DNA of 64,000 nucleotides. Origin: Pseudomonadota bacterium (GTDB lineage Bacteria; Pseudomonadota; Gammaproteobacteria; Steroidobacterales; Woeseiaceae). Made by a program: the position numbers and the translations under genes. The notes beneath the pieces are model-generated. The model ran no database searches and had not been told where the DNA came from. It worked only from the letters and a program-made list of their open reading frames with translations. This document shows, piece by piece, positions 36,191 to 47,074 of this stretch. Each line of letters starts with the position of its first letter. Position 1 is the first letter of the stretch. The stretch spans positions 1-64,000 of the forward strand of contig JADFNV010000012.1 of the NCBI GenBank assembly GCA_022563195.1, written 5' to 3'.

Positions 36191-37327
36191 CTACTCGAAC
36201 AACAGACTCACGCCATCGCGCGTTCGCTGCCAAAACGACCCATCGGGATTGTCATCAAGGGCGCGAAGCGGCTCGAGAACCAGATCGTCGCCATTGAGGC
36301 TGACCTTGAGTTCGGCGAGCGGCTGACCCTGGGCGACGGGAGCGACAATTACCGCCGGGATGTTCAGGACAGATTCCAGCGCATCGTATGTGCCGCGTGG
36401 CACAGTGATATACAGGTCTTCGAGAACGCCGAGCGATGTGTACTCATTGGCAGACTTCCAGATGCGTGTTGTGGTGATTTTCTCGCCGGCTTTGTACAGG
36501 AGGTGGGTCTCGAAGAAACGAAAACCGTAATTAATGAGGGCCTGACTGCCGTCAATTCTGGCCCTGGAACTCGCAGTGCCCAGCACGACCGAGATGATGC
36601 GCATGCCGTCACGTTCAGCAGAGGCAATGAGACAGTAACCGGCTGCGTCAGTGTGCCCGGTTTTCATTCCATCGACCGAGGCATCACGCCACAACAGGTT
36701 GTTTCGATTCGGCTGCTTGATATCGTTGAACGTGAATTCCTTGATCGAGTACCAGCGGTAATAGTCAGGAAATTCTTCGATTATCGCCCGTGCCAGCATC
36801 GAGAGATCACGTGCCGTCGAGTACTGCTCGTCGTCCGTCAGACCAGTCGCATTGACGAAATGACTGGAGTGCAAGCCCAGCGTCTGGGCGTATTGATTCA
36901 TAATGTCGGCGAAGACCGATTCGGATCCGGCCACATATTCGGCGAGTGCGACACTGGCATCATTGCCGGACTGAACGATCATGCCGAGCAACAAGTTCTG
37001 CACCGATACCTGTTTGCCAACTTCGATGAACATCCGCGACCCCGGTGTTCGCCAGGCTTTTTCGCTGATCGTAACTTCATCTTCGAGCCGAATCTCACGT
37101 GCCTGGAGGGCGTTGAACACGACATAGGCAGTCATCAACTTGGTCAGGCTAGCCGGAGCGACTCGCTTGTCGGGCTCAAGCGTCGCCAATTCGTGACCTG
37201 TTTTGCTGTCAATTACATAGAAACTCGTGGCACCGATAACAGGTGGAGCGGGCGCAGGGCGCGGCGCAGCGGCGAACGAATGGGTGGCAGCAATCAGCGC
37301 CAGTAGCGCAAGTGAAGGGACTTTCAT
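36191..37327 (-). CDS. dacA: D-alanyl-D-alanine carboxypeptidase (PBP5/6 type)
   Basis: A 378-residue low-molecular-weight penicillin-binding protein that trims the terminal D-Ala from peptidoglycan stem peptides. It has a signal peptide (LALLALIAATHSFAAA), the catalytic SLTK near residue 61, SGN near 121, and KTGHTD near 225. The C-terminal beta domain and an amphipathic tail for membrane contact follow. It is downstream of rlpA, separated by repeat copy C. Confidence 0.95.
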   Translation of the reverse strand: MKVPSLALLALIAATHSFAAAPRPAPAPPVIGATSFYVIDSKTGHELATLEPDKRVAPASLTKLMTAYVVFNALQAREIRLEDEVTISEKAWRTPGSRMFIEVGKQVSVQNLLLGMIVQSGNDASVALAEYVAGSESVFADIMNQYAQTLGLHSSHFVNATGLTDDEQYSTARDLSMLARAIIEEFPDYYRWYSIKEFTFNDIKQPNRNNLLWRDASVDGMKTGHTDAAGYCLIASAERDGMRIISVVLGTASSRARIDGSQALINYGFRFFETHLLYKAGEKITTTRIWKSANEYTSLGVLEDLYITVPRGTYDALESVLNIPAVIVAPVAQGQPLAELKVSLNGDDLVLEPLRALDDNPDGSFWQRTRDGVSLLFE

Positions 37328-37382
37328 TGGCTCTCGGAGGGGTATTGACTCAGGGTGCGTATTGTAGCGGGAAAAACAAGAA

Positions 37383-37810
37383 ACTGTAGGAGCTCGCCGA
37401 CGGTCAGGACGACCTAATGTCGCGGAGCACAGGGATGTGCGAGAGCGACGAAAGGGCGATTACCCCGGTATCTGAACGGCGGCCCCGACACGGCAGCTCC
37501 TCTCGCTTAATGTCGCTTCGACGTCCCTGTCTCGCTCCAATCCGCGAATCCTCGCTTTCGCTGTCCCTGCTCCACTTGGATTCGACGACGCTCGACGAGC
37601 CACCGTATCGTGGCTGCCCTCCGATCTTCGTCGGGCCGGTGGGCGGGATTTTCCTCGCAAGACTCGGCAGGGGCGCGGGATCGGTGTGTTTGCTCGCGCG
37701 TCGTCCGAAGCGCAGTGACGCAGGACGCCGAAGCAAGCGGAGGCCGATGCGAGCGAGGCAGGACGCCGAGCGAGGTTAAGCGCGAGCAAATACCCGGTAA
37801 CGTGCCCGCG
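37383..37810 (-). repeat. Dispersed TIR element, copy C
   Basis: The element proper is 37455-37810 on the minus strand. Its left end (CGGGCACGTTACCGGGTATTTG on the minus strand, 37787-37810 region) and its right end (GTTCAGATACCGGGG) match the other copies, and both GC-rich modules are present. It follows rlpA and has rlpA orientation. Bases 37383-37454 carry a REP-like CTGTAGGAGC head and a small AGCACAGGGATGTGC palindrome. The whole gap 37328-37848 between dacA and rlpA is repeat or repeat-flanking sequence; no gene is supported. Confidence 0.8.
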
Positions 37811-37848
37811 CATCGGGATTGCCGCCACGGCGGGCGATTGCCACGAAG

Positions 37849-38673
37849 TTACTGCGTAACCAGGTAGGGGTCGGTGATGCCGAGGCCAACGAGTTTCTCG
37901 ACCAGCGCATCGTATTGCACGATCCCGTCAATAGGGCCAAGGCGTACGCGGTACAGGGCCCGGTTCGTAGTGTCCTCGACAATAAACGCGCTGCCGATGC
38001 TGCTCAGTAACAGGAGCCGCCGTTCGGCGTTGCTGCGATCGCCGAATGCGCCAACCTGCACAAATATGCCGGTTGTGGACACTGCTGCCGGTGCGGGCGA
38101 CTCGGCAGGTCTGGCCGACATCTGCCGTGTCGGACGATCACCGGGCGGCTCGTCAAAGTTGATGGCCTCGATTTCAACGAAGCTCGTACCATCGCGAACC
38201 ATATCGAGCTTGAGTGCTGCGACATATGACAGGTCGATGATGCGATTGTTTACGAATGGCCCGCGATCATTGACACGCACGATCACGCTCCTGTTATTGC
38301 GCAAGTTACGTACACGGACATAGGTTGGCAATGGCAATGATTTATGCGCCGCTGACATTGCGTACATGTCGTACGGTTCGCGGTTGGCTGTCAGATTGCC
38401 GTGAAATTTCTTGCCGTACCACGAGGCGACGCCACGCTCTTTATAACCGCTACTGCTGTGCATAACGGTATAGCGCTTGCCAAATACTTCGTAGACCGGG
38501 CCGTTGCCGTAGCGGCTTCTGGGTTCAGGCCGTGGCACGGCGTCTCCGGGAAGAGCTATTGAACCGCTACCGCGGCCCGGAGGGCCGTCTTTGACCCTGC
38601 CTGAACCGCAACTCGCAAGAATCACTAATATGAGCAATGCCAACAGGTGCCTGGCGGCGCTACGAAGCACCAT
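37849..38673 (-). CDS. rlpA: Septal ring lytic transglycosylase RlpA (lipoprotein)
   Basis: A 274-residue lipoprotein that cuts naked glycan strands at the division septum. The signal peptide ends in the lipobox LASC. The double-psi beta-barrel domain (GVASWYGKKFHGNLTANREPYDM, then VRVNDRGPFVNNRIIDLSYVAA) lies at about 80-170, and a C-terminal SPOR domain (about 200-274, FVQVGAFGDRSNAERRL) binds denuded glycans. ATG 38673 was chosen because it starts the signal peptide; it overlaps the mltB end by 14 bases. Confidence 0.94.
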   Translation of the reverse strand: MVLRSAARHLLALLILVILASCGSGRVKDGPPGRGSGSIALPGDAVPRPEPRSRYGNGPVYEVFGKRYTVMHSSSGYKERGVASWYGKKFHGNLTANREPYDMYAMSAAHKSLPLPTYVRVRNLRNNRSVIVRVNDRGPFVNNRIIDLSYVAALKLDMVRDGTSFVEIEAINFDEPPGDRPTRQMSARPAESPAPAAVSTTGIFVQVGAFGDRSNAERRLLLLSSIGSAFIVEDTTNRALYRVRLGPIDGIVQYDALVEKLVGLGITDPYLVTQ

Positions 38674-39649
38674 GGCCGATCTCCAACGCGATTTCGAGGC
38701 CGAGCTGGTGCACGGCAAGCGCATACATGACGCTACGGTTGTAGCGGGTGATGACAAAAAAGTTGTGAAAGCCAACCCAGTGCTCGGTGCCGCGATCACC
38801 CTCGAGAGTGAGTAACTGGCTGACACTGTTATTGGGTAAATTGGTCACAAACATCACGCCCAGTTTGCTCAGCGAACTGACTGTTTCGACGGGCGTCAGT
38901 GTGTTGTCAGGCAATGGGCCGCGCCAACGGCTACTCAAGGTTGCCTGCGACGTAATGTCTTCGCCAGAAATCCAGCCGTGCGCGACGAAGTAGTTTGCGA
39001 CGCTGCCAGCAACATCGGCCCAGTTATTCCAGATGTCTCGTCTGCCGTCGCCCGTGGAATCTACTGCGTAGGCCCGGTAACTCGATGGCATAAACTGCGG
39101 ACGGCCCATTGCGCCGGCGTAAGAGCCGAATGCATCGGTCGCCTGCATGCCTTCCTCGCGCACAAGCAACAGGAATTCCTCGAGTTCGCGACGAAAAAAT
39201 GTCTTGCGTGGAGGGTAATCGAACGCAAGAGTAGCCAGCGCATCGAGGACACGATGGCCGCCCGTGATACGACCAAAATAAGTTTCGACACCGATGATGG
39301 CGACCAGGATTTCGGCGGGTACTCCGGTGCTTTGACTGATGTCATCGAGCGTGTCGCGATTTTCCTGCCAGAAATCGGCCCCGGCTCGAACGCGTTCCCT
39401 GGTCAGGAAAATCGGCCGGTATTCGGCCCAGCTCAATGTCTTTTCAGCCGGCTTGCTGATCAGCTCGATAATGGACTGCTTGAACTGCGCCTGGCCGAGG
39501 ATGTCGCGAAGCTTTGCGCGGTCATAGTCGTGTTGCTGTGCCATCGATTCAATAAACGCCTTGACGTCGGCGCGCTCGACATCGACGGCGACACTTGGCG
39601 AGCAAGACAAACCGAAGACAGCAATGCTTGCGAGGAGTCGGGCAATCAT
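38660..39649 (-). CDS. mltB: Membrane-bound lytic murein transglycosylase B
   Basis: A 329-residue exported lytic transglycosylase that cleaves peptidoglycan glycan to anhydroMurNAc products. Catalytic glutamate lies in VAIIGVETYFGRITG near residue 120, and SYAGAMGRPQFMPSSYRAYAVD is characteristic of the family. The N-terminal signal region (LLASIAVFGLSCS) contains a cysteine that may act as a lipobox, but a clean lipobox is not certain. Its start overlaps the rodA stop by one base. The anhydro-sugars it frees feed recycling by AmgK-MurU. Confidence 0.92.
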   Translation of the reverse strand: MIARLLASIAVFGLSCSPSVAVDVERADVKAFIESMAQQHDYDRAKLRDILGQAQFKQSIIELISKPAEKTLSWAEYRPIFLTRERVRAGADFWQENRDTLDDISQSTGVPAEILVAIIGVETYFGRITGGHRVLDALATLAFDYPPRKTFFRRELEEFLLLVREEGMQATDAFGSYAGAMGRPQFMPSSYRAYAVDSTGDGRRDIWNNWADVAGSVANYFVAHGWISGEDITSQATLSSRWRGPLPDNTLTPVETVSSLSKLGVMFVTNLPNNSVSQLLTLEGDRGTEHWVGFHNFFVITRYNRSVMYALAVHQLGLEIALEIGHGAS

Positions 39650-40788
39650 CAGTGCGGTAGCAGTTTCCGGTGCGATTGAATTGACATCAGAATACCGAAA
39701 CCAGCCAGCAGCGTCACCATCGATGTGCCACCGAAGCTGACCAGAGGCAACGGGATTCCAACGACCGGGATCAGCCCGGTCACCATCGCCGTATTGACGA
39801 ACACATAGACAAAAAATGTCAGGCTGATCGAGCCTGCAAGCAGGCGCGAGTAAGTGTCGGGTGCCTGAACCGCAATGTAGAGACCACGCCCGACGACAAA
39901 GACGTACAGACTGAGTAGCGACAGTACGCCGAGCAGACCCAGTTCCTCACCCATGACGGCAAAAATGAAATCGGTATCGCGCTCCGGCAGAAATTGGAGA
40001 TATGCTTGTGAACCATTGGTCCATCCTTTGCCGAACAGGCCGCCCGAGCCGATCGCAATTTTCGATTGAATAATATTGTAGCCAGCGCCTAGCGGATCAC
40101 TATTTGGATCGAGAAGCGTGAGAACGCGCTGCTTCTGGTAATCCTCCATAAATTTCCACAGCAACAGCGCGCCGGGTACTGCCAGGGCAGCCAGGGCGAC
40201 CATGAGCCTGATAGGCAGCCCGGCCAGAATAATCACGATCAAACCCGATGCGGCGATGAGCAGTGCGGTACCCAGATCGGGTTGTCTCGCGATCAACAGC
40301 GTAGGCACCGCGATAATGACGGCGAGCAACAGCAATGCCCCGGCGCGTGGGGGAATTTGGCGATCGTGCAGATACCACGCGGCCATCATTGGCACTGCGA
40401 GTTTCATGATTTCTGATGGTTGAAAGCGAATGCCCAGATCGAGCCAGCGTTTTGCGCCCTGACTTACTTCGCCCATGGTCAGGACGAGAATTAGCAAGAC
40501 GATGCCTGCAAGGAAACCCCAGGGAGTCCAGCGGCGCAAAAAATCAGGCGACAGTTGTGCAAAGACGATCATGGTGGCGAGAGCAGCGCCGAGTCTGGCG
40601 ACCTGGCTGAGCCATAGCCGCATGTCTTCGCCGACTGCGCTAAATAAGACAACCAGTCCCAGCGCGCTGATCAACAACACGCCGCCGAGTAGGGGGCCAT
40701 CGATGTTGAGGCGACGCAGCACGTGCACAAAATCACCATAAGGCGCCGCCTTGCTCGAGATTAGCCGGTGTGTATCACTGAGTCGCAT
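39649..40788 (-). CDS. mrdB: Rod-shape peptidoglycan glycosyltransferase RodA
   Basis: A 379-residue SEDS-family polymerase with about ten membrane helices that makes glycan strands during elongation with PBP2. Motifs GAKRWLDLGIRFQPSEIMKLAVPMM (about 110-135), the PDLGTALLI loop, and FIFAVMGEELGLLG with the acidic loop are intact. It overlaps mrdA by 14 bases, a conserved pairing. Confidence 0.95.
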   Translation of the reverse strand: MRLSDTHRLISSKAAPYGDFVHVLRRLNIDGPLLGGVLLISALGLVVLFSAVGEDMRLWLSQVARLGAALATMIVFAQLSPDFLRRWTPWGFLAGIVLLILVLTMGEVSQGAKRWLDLGIRFQPSEIMKLAVPMMAAWYLHDRQIPPRAGALLLLAVIIAVPTLLIARQPDLGTALLIAASGLIVIILAGLPIRLMVALAALAVPGALLLWKFMEDYQKQRVLTLLDPNSDPLGAGYNIIQSKIAIGSGGLFGKGWTNGSQAYLQFLPERDTDFIFAVMGEELGLLGVLSLLSLYVFVVGRGLYIAVQAPDTYSRLLAGSISLTFFVYVFVNTAMVTGLIPVVGIPLPLVSFGGTSMVTLLAGFGILMSIQSHRKLLPH

Positions 40789-42673
40789 TGCTGGAAAAGC
40801 CGAGGTATGAATCCATTATTTTGCGCGCGATAGGTGCCGCCACGCGACTGCCACTCGAACCGTTCTCAACAATGACGGCGACAGCGATGCGTGGATTGTC
40901 AACAGGTGCGAAGGCGATGAACAGGGCGTGATCGCGCAATCGCTCGTCGATTTCATCCTCGTCGTACTCCTCGTCCTGCGAGATTGAGATAACCTGGGAG
41001 GTTCCGCTCTTGCCTGCCATTTCATAAGCGGCATTCATGCCCGCCTGGCGCGCTGTTCCGCGCGGCCCGTGCATGACCTCGTGCATTGCATCTATGACGA
41101 TATCCCAGTGGTCTTCGTTTTCCACGGCAACATCTTTAAGACGCGTTGGCGCAATCATTGTGCGCTGCCCCGTCAAAGTATCCTCGATGGCGGCGACGAG
41201 GTGCGGTTGATAACGAATGCCGCGCGTCGCGACAGCCGCAACCGCATTCGCGAGTTGCAACGGTGTTGCGAGCATGTACCCCTGCCCTATCGAGGCGATA
41301 ACGGTCTCGCCATGAAACCAGCGTTGATCTTCGGGATTGCGAAACGCATTGCGTTTCCATTCACGTGATGGCACCAGGCCCGCGTGTTCGCCGCCAATAT
41401 CAAGGCCCGACACTTGACCGAGGCCAAATCGGTGGAGGTAGTCGTGCATATTGTCGATGCCGATTTTGACGCTGAGTTCATAAAAATAGACATCACATGA
41501 TTGTGAGATCGCCGTGTGCAGATCAACCTCACCGTGCCCTTCGGGCTTCCAGTCGCGATAGCGATGCGTTGTGTTCGGCAACATGAAGTAGCCTCGACAC
41601 AGGGTTGTGTGCGTCGGATTGGTCGCGCCGGTCTCCAGCGCTGCCACCGCGAGCATCGGCTTGATCGTCGATCCAGGTGGATAGGTGCCGCGAACCGCCC
41701 GGTTGAATAGTGGCTGTTCGAGATCATTTTTCAGAACCGCGAATTGCGATGTGGTCATGCCCACGGCAAACAGGTTCGGATCGAAAGACGGCGCACTGAC
41801 GAGTGCGAGGATCTCGCCGGACCAGGGATCGATGGCGACCACGGCACCACGTCTACCTTGCAGCGCCTCGGTAGCCAGCAGTTGCAGGTCGAGATCCAGA
41901 CTCAGGTACACATTGGCGCCTGGGTTTGGGGTTTCATTGGGCGGCAATGAATCGTGCAAATTGGCGGATTCTGAGGGCAATTGTCGCCCGAGCGCGTTTG
42001 TCACTATGTTTCGGTAGCCGACATCACCATGCAGATTCGATTCAAAACTGTTTTCGATGCCCGTCTTGCCCGTGTGTGCGGTACCGGCATATTGCGACAC
42101 GTCGAGCCGTGCAAGGTCATTTTTTGAGAGTGCCCCGACATAACCGATAGCGTGTGCGACTGCGGCACCGTAGGGATAGTGTCGGACCAGGCGCGGCTGG
42201 AAATCCACACCTGGAAAACGGGGTCGTTGAACGGCGAAATTTGCGATTTCTTCTTCGCTGAGACGAAGATTGAGCGTCACGGGTTTGAAGCGTGGACCGC
42301 TTTCGCTCAGGTCCTTGAAGCGGGGAATGTCCTCAGCTTCGATCAGCCCGAGCACGGCAAGCCGTCGCAAGGTGTTGTCGAGGTCATCAACCTGTTCGGG
42401 AATCAGCTCGAGCTGGTAGGCGGGCAGGTTCTCTGCGAGTACTCGACCCTTGCGGTCAAAAATGAGACCGCGAATGGGGGGGACGGCTTCGATGCGAAAC
42501 AGGTTGCCCTGCGATTGTGCCGCGAAGTCTTCATAGTTAAAAACTTGCAGTTGCACCAGTCGTGCGATAACAAGGCCGAGTAAAAGGATGCCGATCGTCG
42601 ACGTCAGGGCGACGCGGCCGATGAACAGCCGTCGCTCGGAATGGTGATCCTTGATCGGGGATAATAAATCCAC
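40775..42673 (-). CDS. mrdA: Penicillin-binding protein 2
   Basis: A 632-residue transpeptidase that cross-links peptidoglycan in the elongasome. It has one N-terminal membrane helix (LTSTIGILLLGLVIARLVQL), a dimerisation domain, and the catalytic domain with SxxK in PGSTIKPM near residue 335, SxN-type SCD near 393, and KSGTS near 545. The start is GTG. RodA, encoded downstream with overlap, is its glycosyltransferase partner. Confidence 0.95.
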   Translation of the reverse strand: MDLLSPIKDHHSERRLFIGRVALTSTIGILLLGLVIARLVQLQVFNYEDFAAQSQGNLFRIEAVPPIRGLIFDRKGRVLAENLPAYQLELIPEQVDDLDNTLRRLAVLGLIEAEDIPRFKDLSESGPRFKPVTLNLRLSEEEIANFAVQRPRFPGVDFQPRLVRHYPYGAAVAHAIGYVGALSKNDLARLDVSQYAGTAHTGKTGIENSFESNLHGDVGYRNIVTNALGRQLPSESANLHDSLPPNETPNPGANVYLSLDLDLQLLATEALQGRRGAVVAIDPWSGEILALVSAPSFDPNLFAVGMTTSQFAVLKNDLEQPLFNRAVRGTYPPGSTIKPMLAVAALETGATNPTHTTLCRGYFMLPNTTHRYRDWKPEGHGEVDLHTAISQSCDVYFYELSVKIGIDNMHDYLHRFGLGQVSGLDIGGEHAGLVPSREWKRNAFRNPEDQRWFHGETVIASIGQGYMLATPLQLANAVAAVATRGIRYQPHLVAAIEDTLTGQRTMIAPTRLKDVAVENEDHWDIVIDAMHEVMHGPRGTARQAGMNAAYEMAGKSGTSQVISISQDEEYDEDEIDERLRDHALFIAFAPVDNPRIAVAVIVENGSSGSRVAAPIARKIMDSYLGFSSNATQ

Positions 42674-42694
42674 CTCATTTTCCTATATCAGGCG

Positions 42695-43186
42695 CTAGCG
42701 CCCCAGTTGAATCTGCATGCGCACGCCGGTCAGCAACATCGACACCAGGGGCCAAAGGATGGTGCCGCCGATTACGGGCGCCCAGTAGTGGATCGGGGAC
42801 GCCGACAGGCCGGCGACACCGTTGATCCAGAACAAGACAAACTGGTACAGCGCAAGTATTGCGAATACCGTTGCAGTGAGCTGGGACATTGGAAAAACGC
42901 GCATCAACAGGTGAAACTTGACCGTGACGAAAACGATAAAACAGAGCGCCAGGGCGTGCTGCCCGAGGATCGCACCTTGGGCGACATCGAGTACCAGGCC
43001 GACCATCCAGGCTGAGCCGACACTCCAGCTGCGCGGCAACATCATCGCCCAATAAATGAGTGCCAGGGCAACCCAGTCCGGTCGAAAAGGCGACGCCCAG
43101 TCCGGAAGTGGGACGATCGTGAGCATCAATGCCATGAAGATCGTCACGATCACCGGCAGACGGCGCCACTCGGAGTTCCTAATCAT
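42695..43186 (-). CDS. mreD: Rod-shape protein MreD
   Basis: A 163-residue inner-membrane protein of about five helices that links MreC and the elongasome. The family pattern appears as PLPDWASPFRPDWVALALIYW near the start and GQHALALCFIVFVTVKFHLLMRVFP in the middle. ATG 43186 overlaps mreC by 8 bases; a longer frame to 43375 translates mreC sequence and was set aside. Confidence 0.93.
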   Translation of the reverse strand: MIRNSEWRRLPVIVTIFMALMLTIVPLPDWASPFRPDWVALALIYWAMMLPRSWSVGSAWMVGLVLDVAQGAILGQHALALCFIVFVTVKFHLLMRVFPMSQLTATVFAILALYQFVLFWINGVAGLSASPIHYWAPVIGGTILWPLVSMLLTGVRMQIQLGR

Positions 43187-44066
43187 CCGGTTCGCCCGCC
43201 TCGCTATCGGCGTCGACAGTCGTCGTATTCGTAGCTGACCAGATAAGCATGACCTCACGGACCTGGTTGAGAGCTGACGACGGTATCGCCGTGACATCGG
43301 CAAACGGCTGCTGTGGCATACGATTGACGGTAGCGACGACAGCAACGGGGTATCCGGCCGAAAATTCACCGCCAAGGCCCGACGTTACCAGCAGGTCGCC
43401 CGGCTCAATGTCGGCATTATTAGGCAGGAACGGCAGATCGAGCCGGTCAAATTCGCCGGTGCCGATTGCGATCGTGCGCAAGCCGTTGCGACTTACCTGC
43501 ACAGGCAGGGCGTGACTCGGATCGCTGATCAGGATGGCCTGTGAGGTTGCCAATCCCGTCTTAATGACCTGGCCGACGACTCCATCGGCGTCGATAATGG
43601 ACTGGCCATCGTAAACTCCGTCGCGTCGGCCGATATCGATGACAAGGCTATGGCGGTACCGATTGGCATCGACGGCCATGATTTCGGCGACACGAATTTC
43701 ATCGCGATCATGCGGACGCGCCTCGAGCAGGGCACGTAGCCGAGCGTTTTCAGCTTCAAGGGCCGTGAATCGCTGTAGTCGGCCATTCGTCAGCAAGCGC
43801 TCTGTCTTCAGACGGCTGACCTCGAGTTGCAGCTCATGGCGATTGGCGGTGCTATCGCGTAACCAATGCCAAAACCTGAACGGAGCATCCACGACGACCT
43901 GAATCGGGTAAACGACAACACCGATGGTTCGCTGCACCGTGTTCATATAGTTTTTCTGATGATCGAGCACCATCAGCACGATACTCAGCGACATCAGGAT
44001 TAGGACCCGCATGCCAAGAGCGGGGCCGTATGCGGGATTGCTCTTAGGAGATTGGAAAGTGGCCAT
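43179..44066 (-). CDS. mreC: Rod-shape protein MreC
   Basis: A 295-residue bitopic protein with one N-terminal helix (VLILMSLSIVLMVLDH), a periplasmic coiled coil (about 70-115, RHELQLEVSRLKTERLL) and a beta-rich core that binds PBP2. The segments GVYDGQSIIDADGVVGQV and PGDLLVTSGLGGEFSAGYPVA are family hallmarks. It lies 45 bases after mreB in the standard mreBCD order. Confidence 0.95.
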   Translation of the reverse strand: MATFQSPKSNPAYGPALGMRVLILMSLSIVLMVLDHQKNYMNTVQRTIGVVVYPIQVVVDAPFRFWHWLRDSTANRHELQLEVSRLKTERLLTNGRLQRFTALEAENARLRALLEARPHDRDEIRVAEIMAVDANRYRHSLVIDIGRRDGVYDGQSIIDADGVVGQVIKTGLATSQAILISDPSHALPVQVSRNGLRTIAIGTGEFDRLDLPFLPNNADIEPGDLLVTSGLGGEFSAGYPVAVVATVNRMPQQPFADVTAIPSSALNQVREVMLIWSATNTTTVDADSEAGEPDD

Positions 44067-44111
44067 CGGGCTTTAGTGTCCGCAAATCCTCAGTCCGGCC
44101 CGATTCCTGGC

Positions 44112-45194
<1,083 letters not shown>

Positions 45195-45289
45195 CTAACA
45201 ATGCGCACGACTTTGCACAAGGCAGTGTGTATCATTGCGGGCGCGCGCCTGATGGCGATTCACGCGCACTTTAGAGCAGGATTCCTCCC

Positions 45290-45577
45290 GTGTCACTCGA
45301 TAAAGATCAGGTTCAGCATATCGCGTTGCTGGCGAGACTTAAGCTAGCCGACGATGAGTTCGAGGAAATCGTCGAAAAGCTGTCGCGGATCGTCGATTTC
45401 GTTGATCAATTAAGCGCGGTGGCGACCGATGATGTATTGCCCATGGCACATCCGCTCAACGAAACACAGCGTTTGCGTCCGGATCGGGTTACGGAGATGG
45501 ACGAGAGGGATGACATCCAGAAAAATGCGCCCTCGGTCGAGAACGGCCTGTACCTCGTGCCAAAGGTCCTGGAATGA
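45290..45577 (+). CDS. gatC: Asp-tRNA(Asn)/Glu-tRNA(Gln) amidotransferase subunit C
   Basis: The 95-residue GatC stabilises the GatCAB complex that amidates misacylated tRNA. The family pattern VQHIALLARLKLADDEFEEIVEKLSRIVDFVDQL is clear, followed by LRPDRVTE. The start is GTG with a GCAGGA ribosome site. Presence of GatCAB implies that Asn-tRNA and/or Gln-tRNA forms by transamidation; the tRNA-Gln at the window start is a possible substrate, but the matching synthetases are not visible here. Confidence 0.93.
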   Translation: MSLDKDQVQHIALLARLKLADDEFEEIVEKLSRIVDFVDQLSAVATDDVLPMAHPLNETQRLRPDRVTEMDERDDIQKNAPSVENGLYLVPKVLE

Positions 45578-45607
45578 CCCGGGTGGCAGCCTCATGAATT
45601 ATCGAAT

Positions 45608-47074
45608 ATGACCCAGGACCTGCACACCCAGACGTTGACTCAGCTTGCCGCTGGCTTGCAGCGCGGTGAGTTCTCGTCAGTAGAACTAGTCGAGGCATTG
45701 CTGGGCCGCATTGAATCATTCGATCAGGGGCTGAATGCATTTGTCACCGTAACCGCCGACGCAGCGCTGGCGGCGGCCGGGCGCGCCGATGCTGCGCGCG
45801 CGGCAGGCAATGCCGGTGTGCTGAACGGCCTGCCAATTGTGCACAAGGATATTTTCTGTACCAAGGGCATCACTACGACCTGTGGGTCGCGCATGCTCGA
45901 ACATTTCGTCTCGCCCTATGATGCGACCGTTGTTGAGCGACTCGCCGCTGCCGGAGCCATCGTGCTCGGCAAGACCAACATGGACGAATTCGCGATGGGT
46001 TCGTCGAGCGAGACGAGCTACTTCGGACCCGTCAGAAATCCCTGGGACCGGGAGCGATCGCCGGGCGGCTCGTCCGGCGGATCGGCCGCAGCAGTTGCGG
46101 GGAGACTCGTGCCCGCGGCAACGGGCACGGATACGGGCGGCTCGATCCGTCAGCCAGCGGCGCTCACGGGCACAGTTGGCCTCAAACCCACGTACGGGCG
46201 AGTGTCCCGATACGGCATGGTCGCCTTTGCGTCCAGCCTCGATCAGGCGGGCGTGATCACGCGCAGCACCGAAGATGCGGCGCTCATGCTCGGTGTCATG
46301 GCCGGATTCGATGAGCGTGATTCGACATCGATTGACCATCCGGTACCGGACTATGTGGCGGGCCTTGCCGGCTCTCTCAAGGGACTGCGTATCGGCATTG
46401 TCCGGCAGCATTTTGATGCGGGGCTGGAAGAAAAATGTGCGGCGGCCGTCCGGGAATCGCTGGCGGTGCTCGAGGCGCAGGGCGCGATCTTGACCGAAGT
46501 CGACCTGCCGAATCTCGATTTGTCAGTACCGACCTACTACGTTGTCGCGCCGGCAGAATGCTCCTCGAACCTGTCGCGATTTGATGGCGTTCGATTTGGT
46601 CACCGCGCCAAGGATCCGCAGGACCTGTTCGACCTTTATTGTCGTAGTCGCGGCGAAGGGTTCGGCGCCGAGGTCAAACGTCGCATCATGACTGGAACCT
46701 ATGTTTTGTCCGCGGGTTACTACGACGCGTATTACCTGAAGGCGCAGCAAGTCCGTCAGTTGATTGCAGAGGACTTCAAAAAAGCGTTTGCCGATGTCGA
46801 CATCATCGCAGGGCCAACGTCACCGACCCCCGCATTTCGTCTCGGCGACAAGACCGACGATCCAATCACGATGTATCTCAATGACATCTATACGATCGGC
46901 GCAAATCTCGCCGGGCTACCCGGAATTTCGACGCCTTGCGGGTTCGTCGACGGCCTGCCCGTCGGCTTGCACCTTGTCGGACCGCATTTTGGTGAAGAAA
47001 CCGTATTGCGCTGCGCGCATCAGTATCAGCAACAGACCGACTGGCACCAGGCATGTCCGGAGGGCTACCAGTGA
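45608..47074 (+). CDS. gatA: Asp-tRNA(Asn)/Glu-tRNA(Gln) amidotransferase subunit A
   Basis: A 488-residue amidase-signature enzyme that releases ammonia from glutamine for GatB. The Ser-cisSer-Lys triad is visible: Lys in [12 protein letters not shown] near residue 78, and the serines in [15 protein letters not shown] and [13 protein letters not shown] (about 153-185). The C-terminal [16 protein letters not shown] is standard. It overlaps gatB by 4 bases (GTGA). Confidence 0.96.
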   Translation: MTQDLHTQTLTQLAAGLQRGEFSSVELVEALLGRIESFDQGLNAFVTVTADAALAAAGRADAARAAGNAGVLNGLPIVHKDIFCTKGITTTCGSRMLEHFVSPYDATVVERLAAAGAIVLGKTNMDEFAMGSSSETSYFGPVRNPWDRERSPGGSSGGSAAAVAGRLVPAATGTDTGGSIRQPAALTGTVGLKPTYGRVSRYGMVAFASSLDQAGVITRSTEDAALMLGVMAGFDERDSTSIDHPVPDYVAGLAGSLKGLRIGIVRQHFDAGLEEKCAAAVRESLAVLEAQGAILTEVDLPNLDLSVPTYYVVAPAECSSNLSRFDGVRFGHRAKDPQDLFDLYCRSRGEGFGAEVKRRIMTGTYVLSAGYYDAYYLKAQQVRQLIAEDFKKAFADVDIIAGPTSPTPAFRLGDKTDDPITMYLNDIYTIGANLAGLPGISTPCGFVDGLPVGLHLVGPHFGEETVLRCAHQYQQQTDWHQACPEGYQ

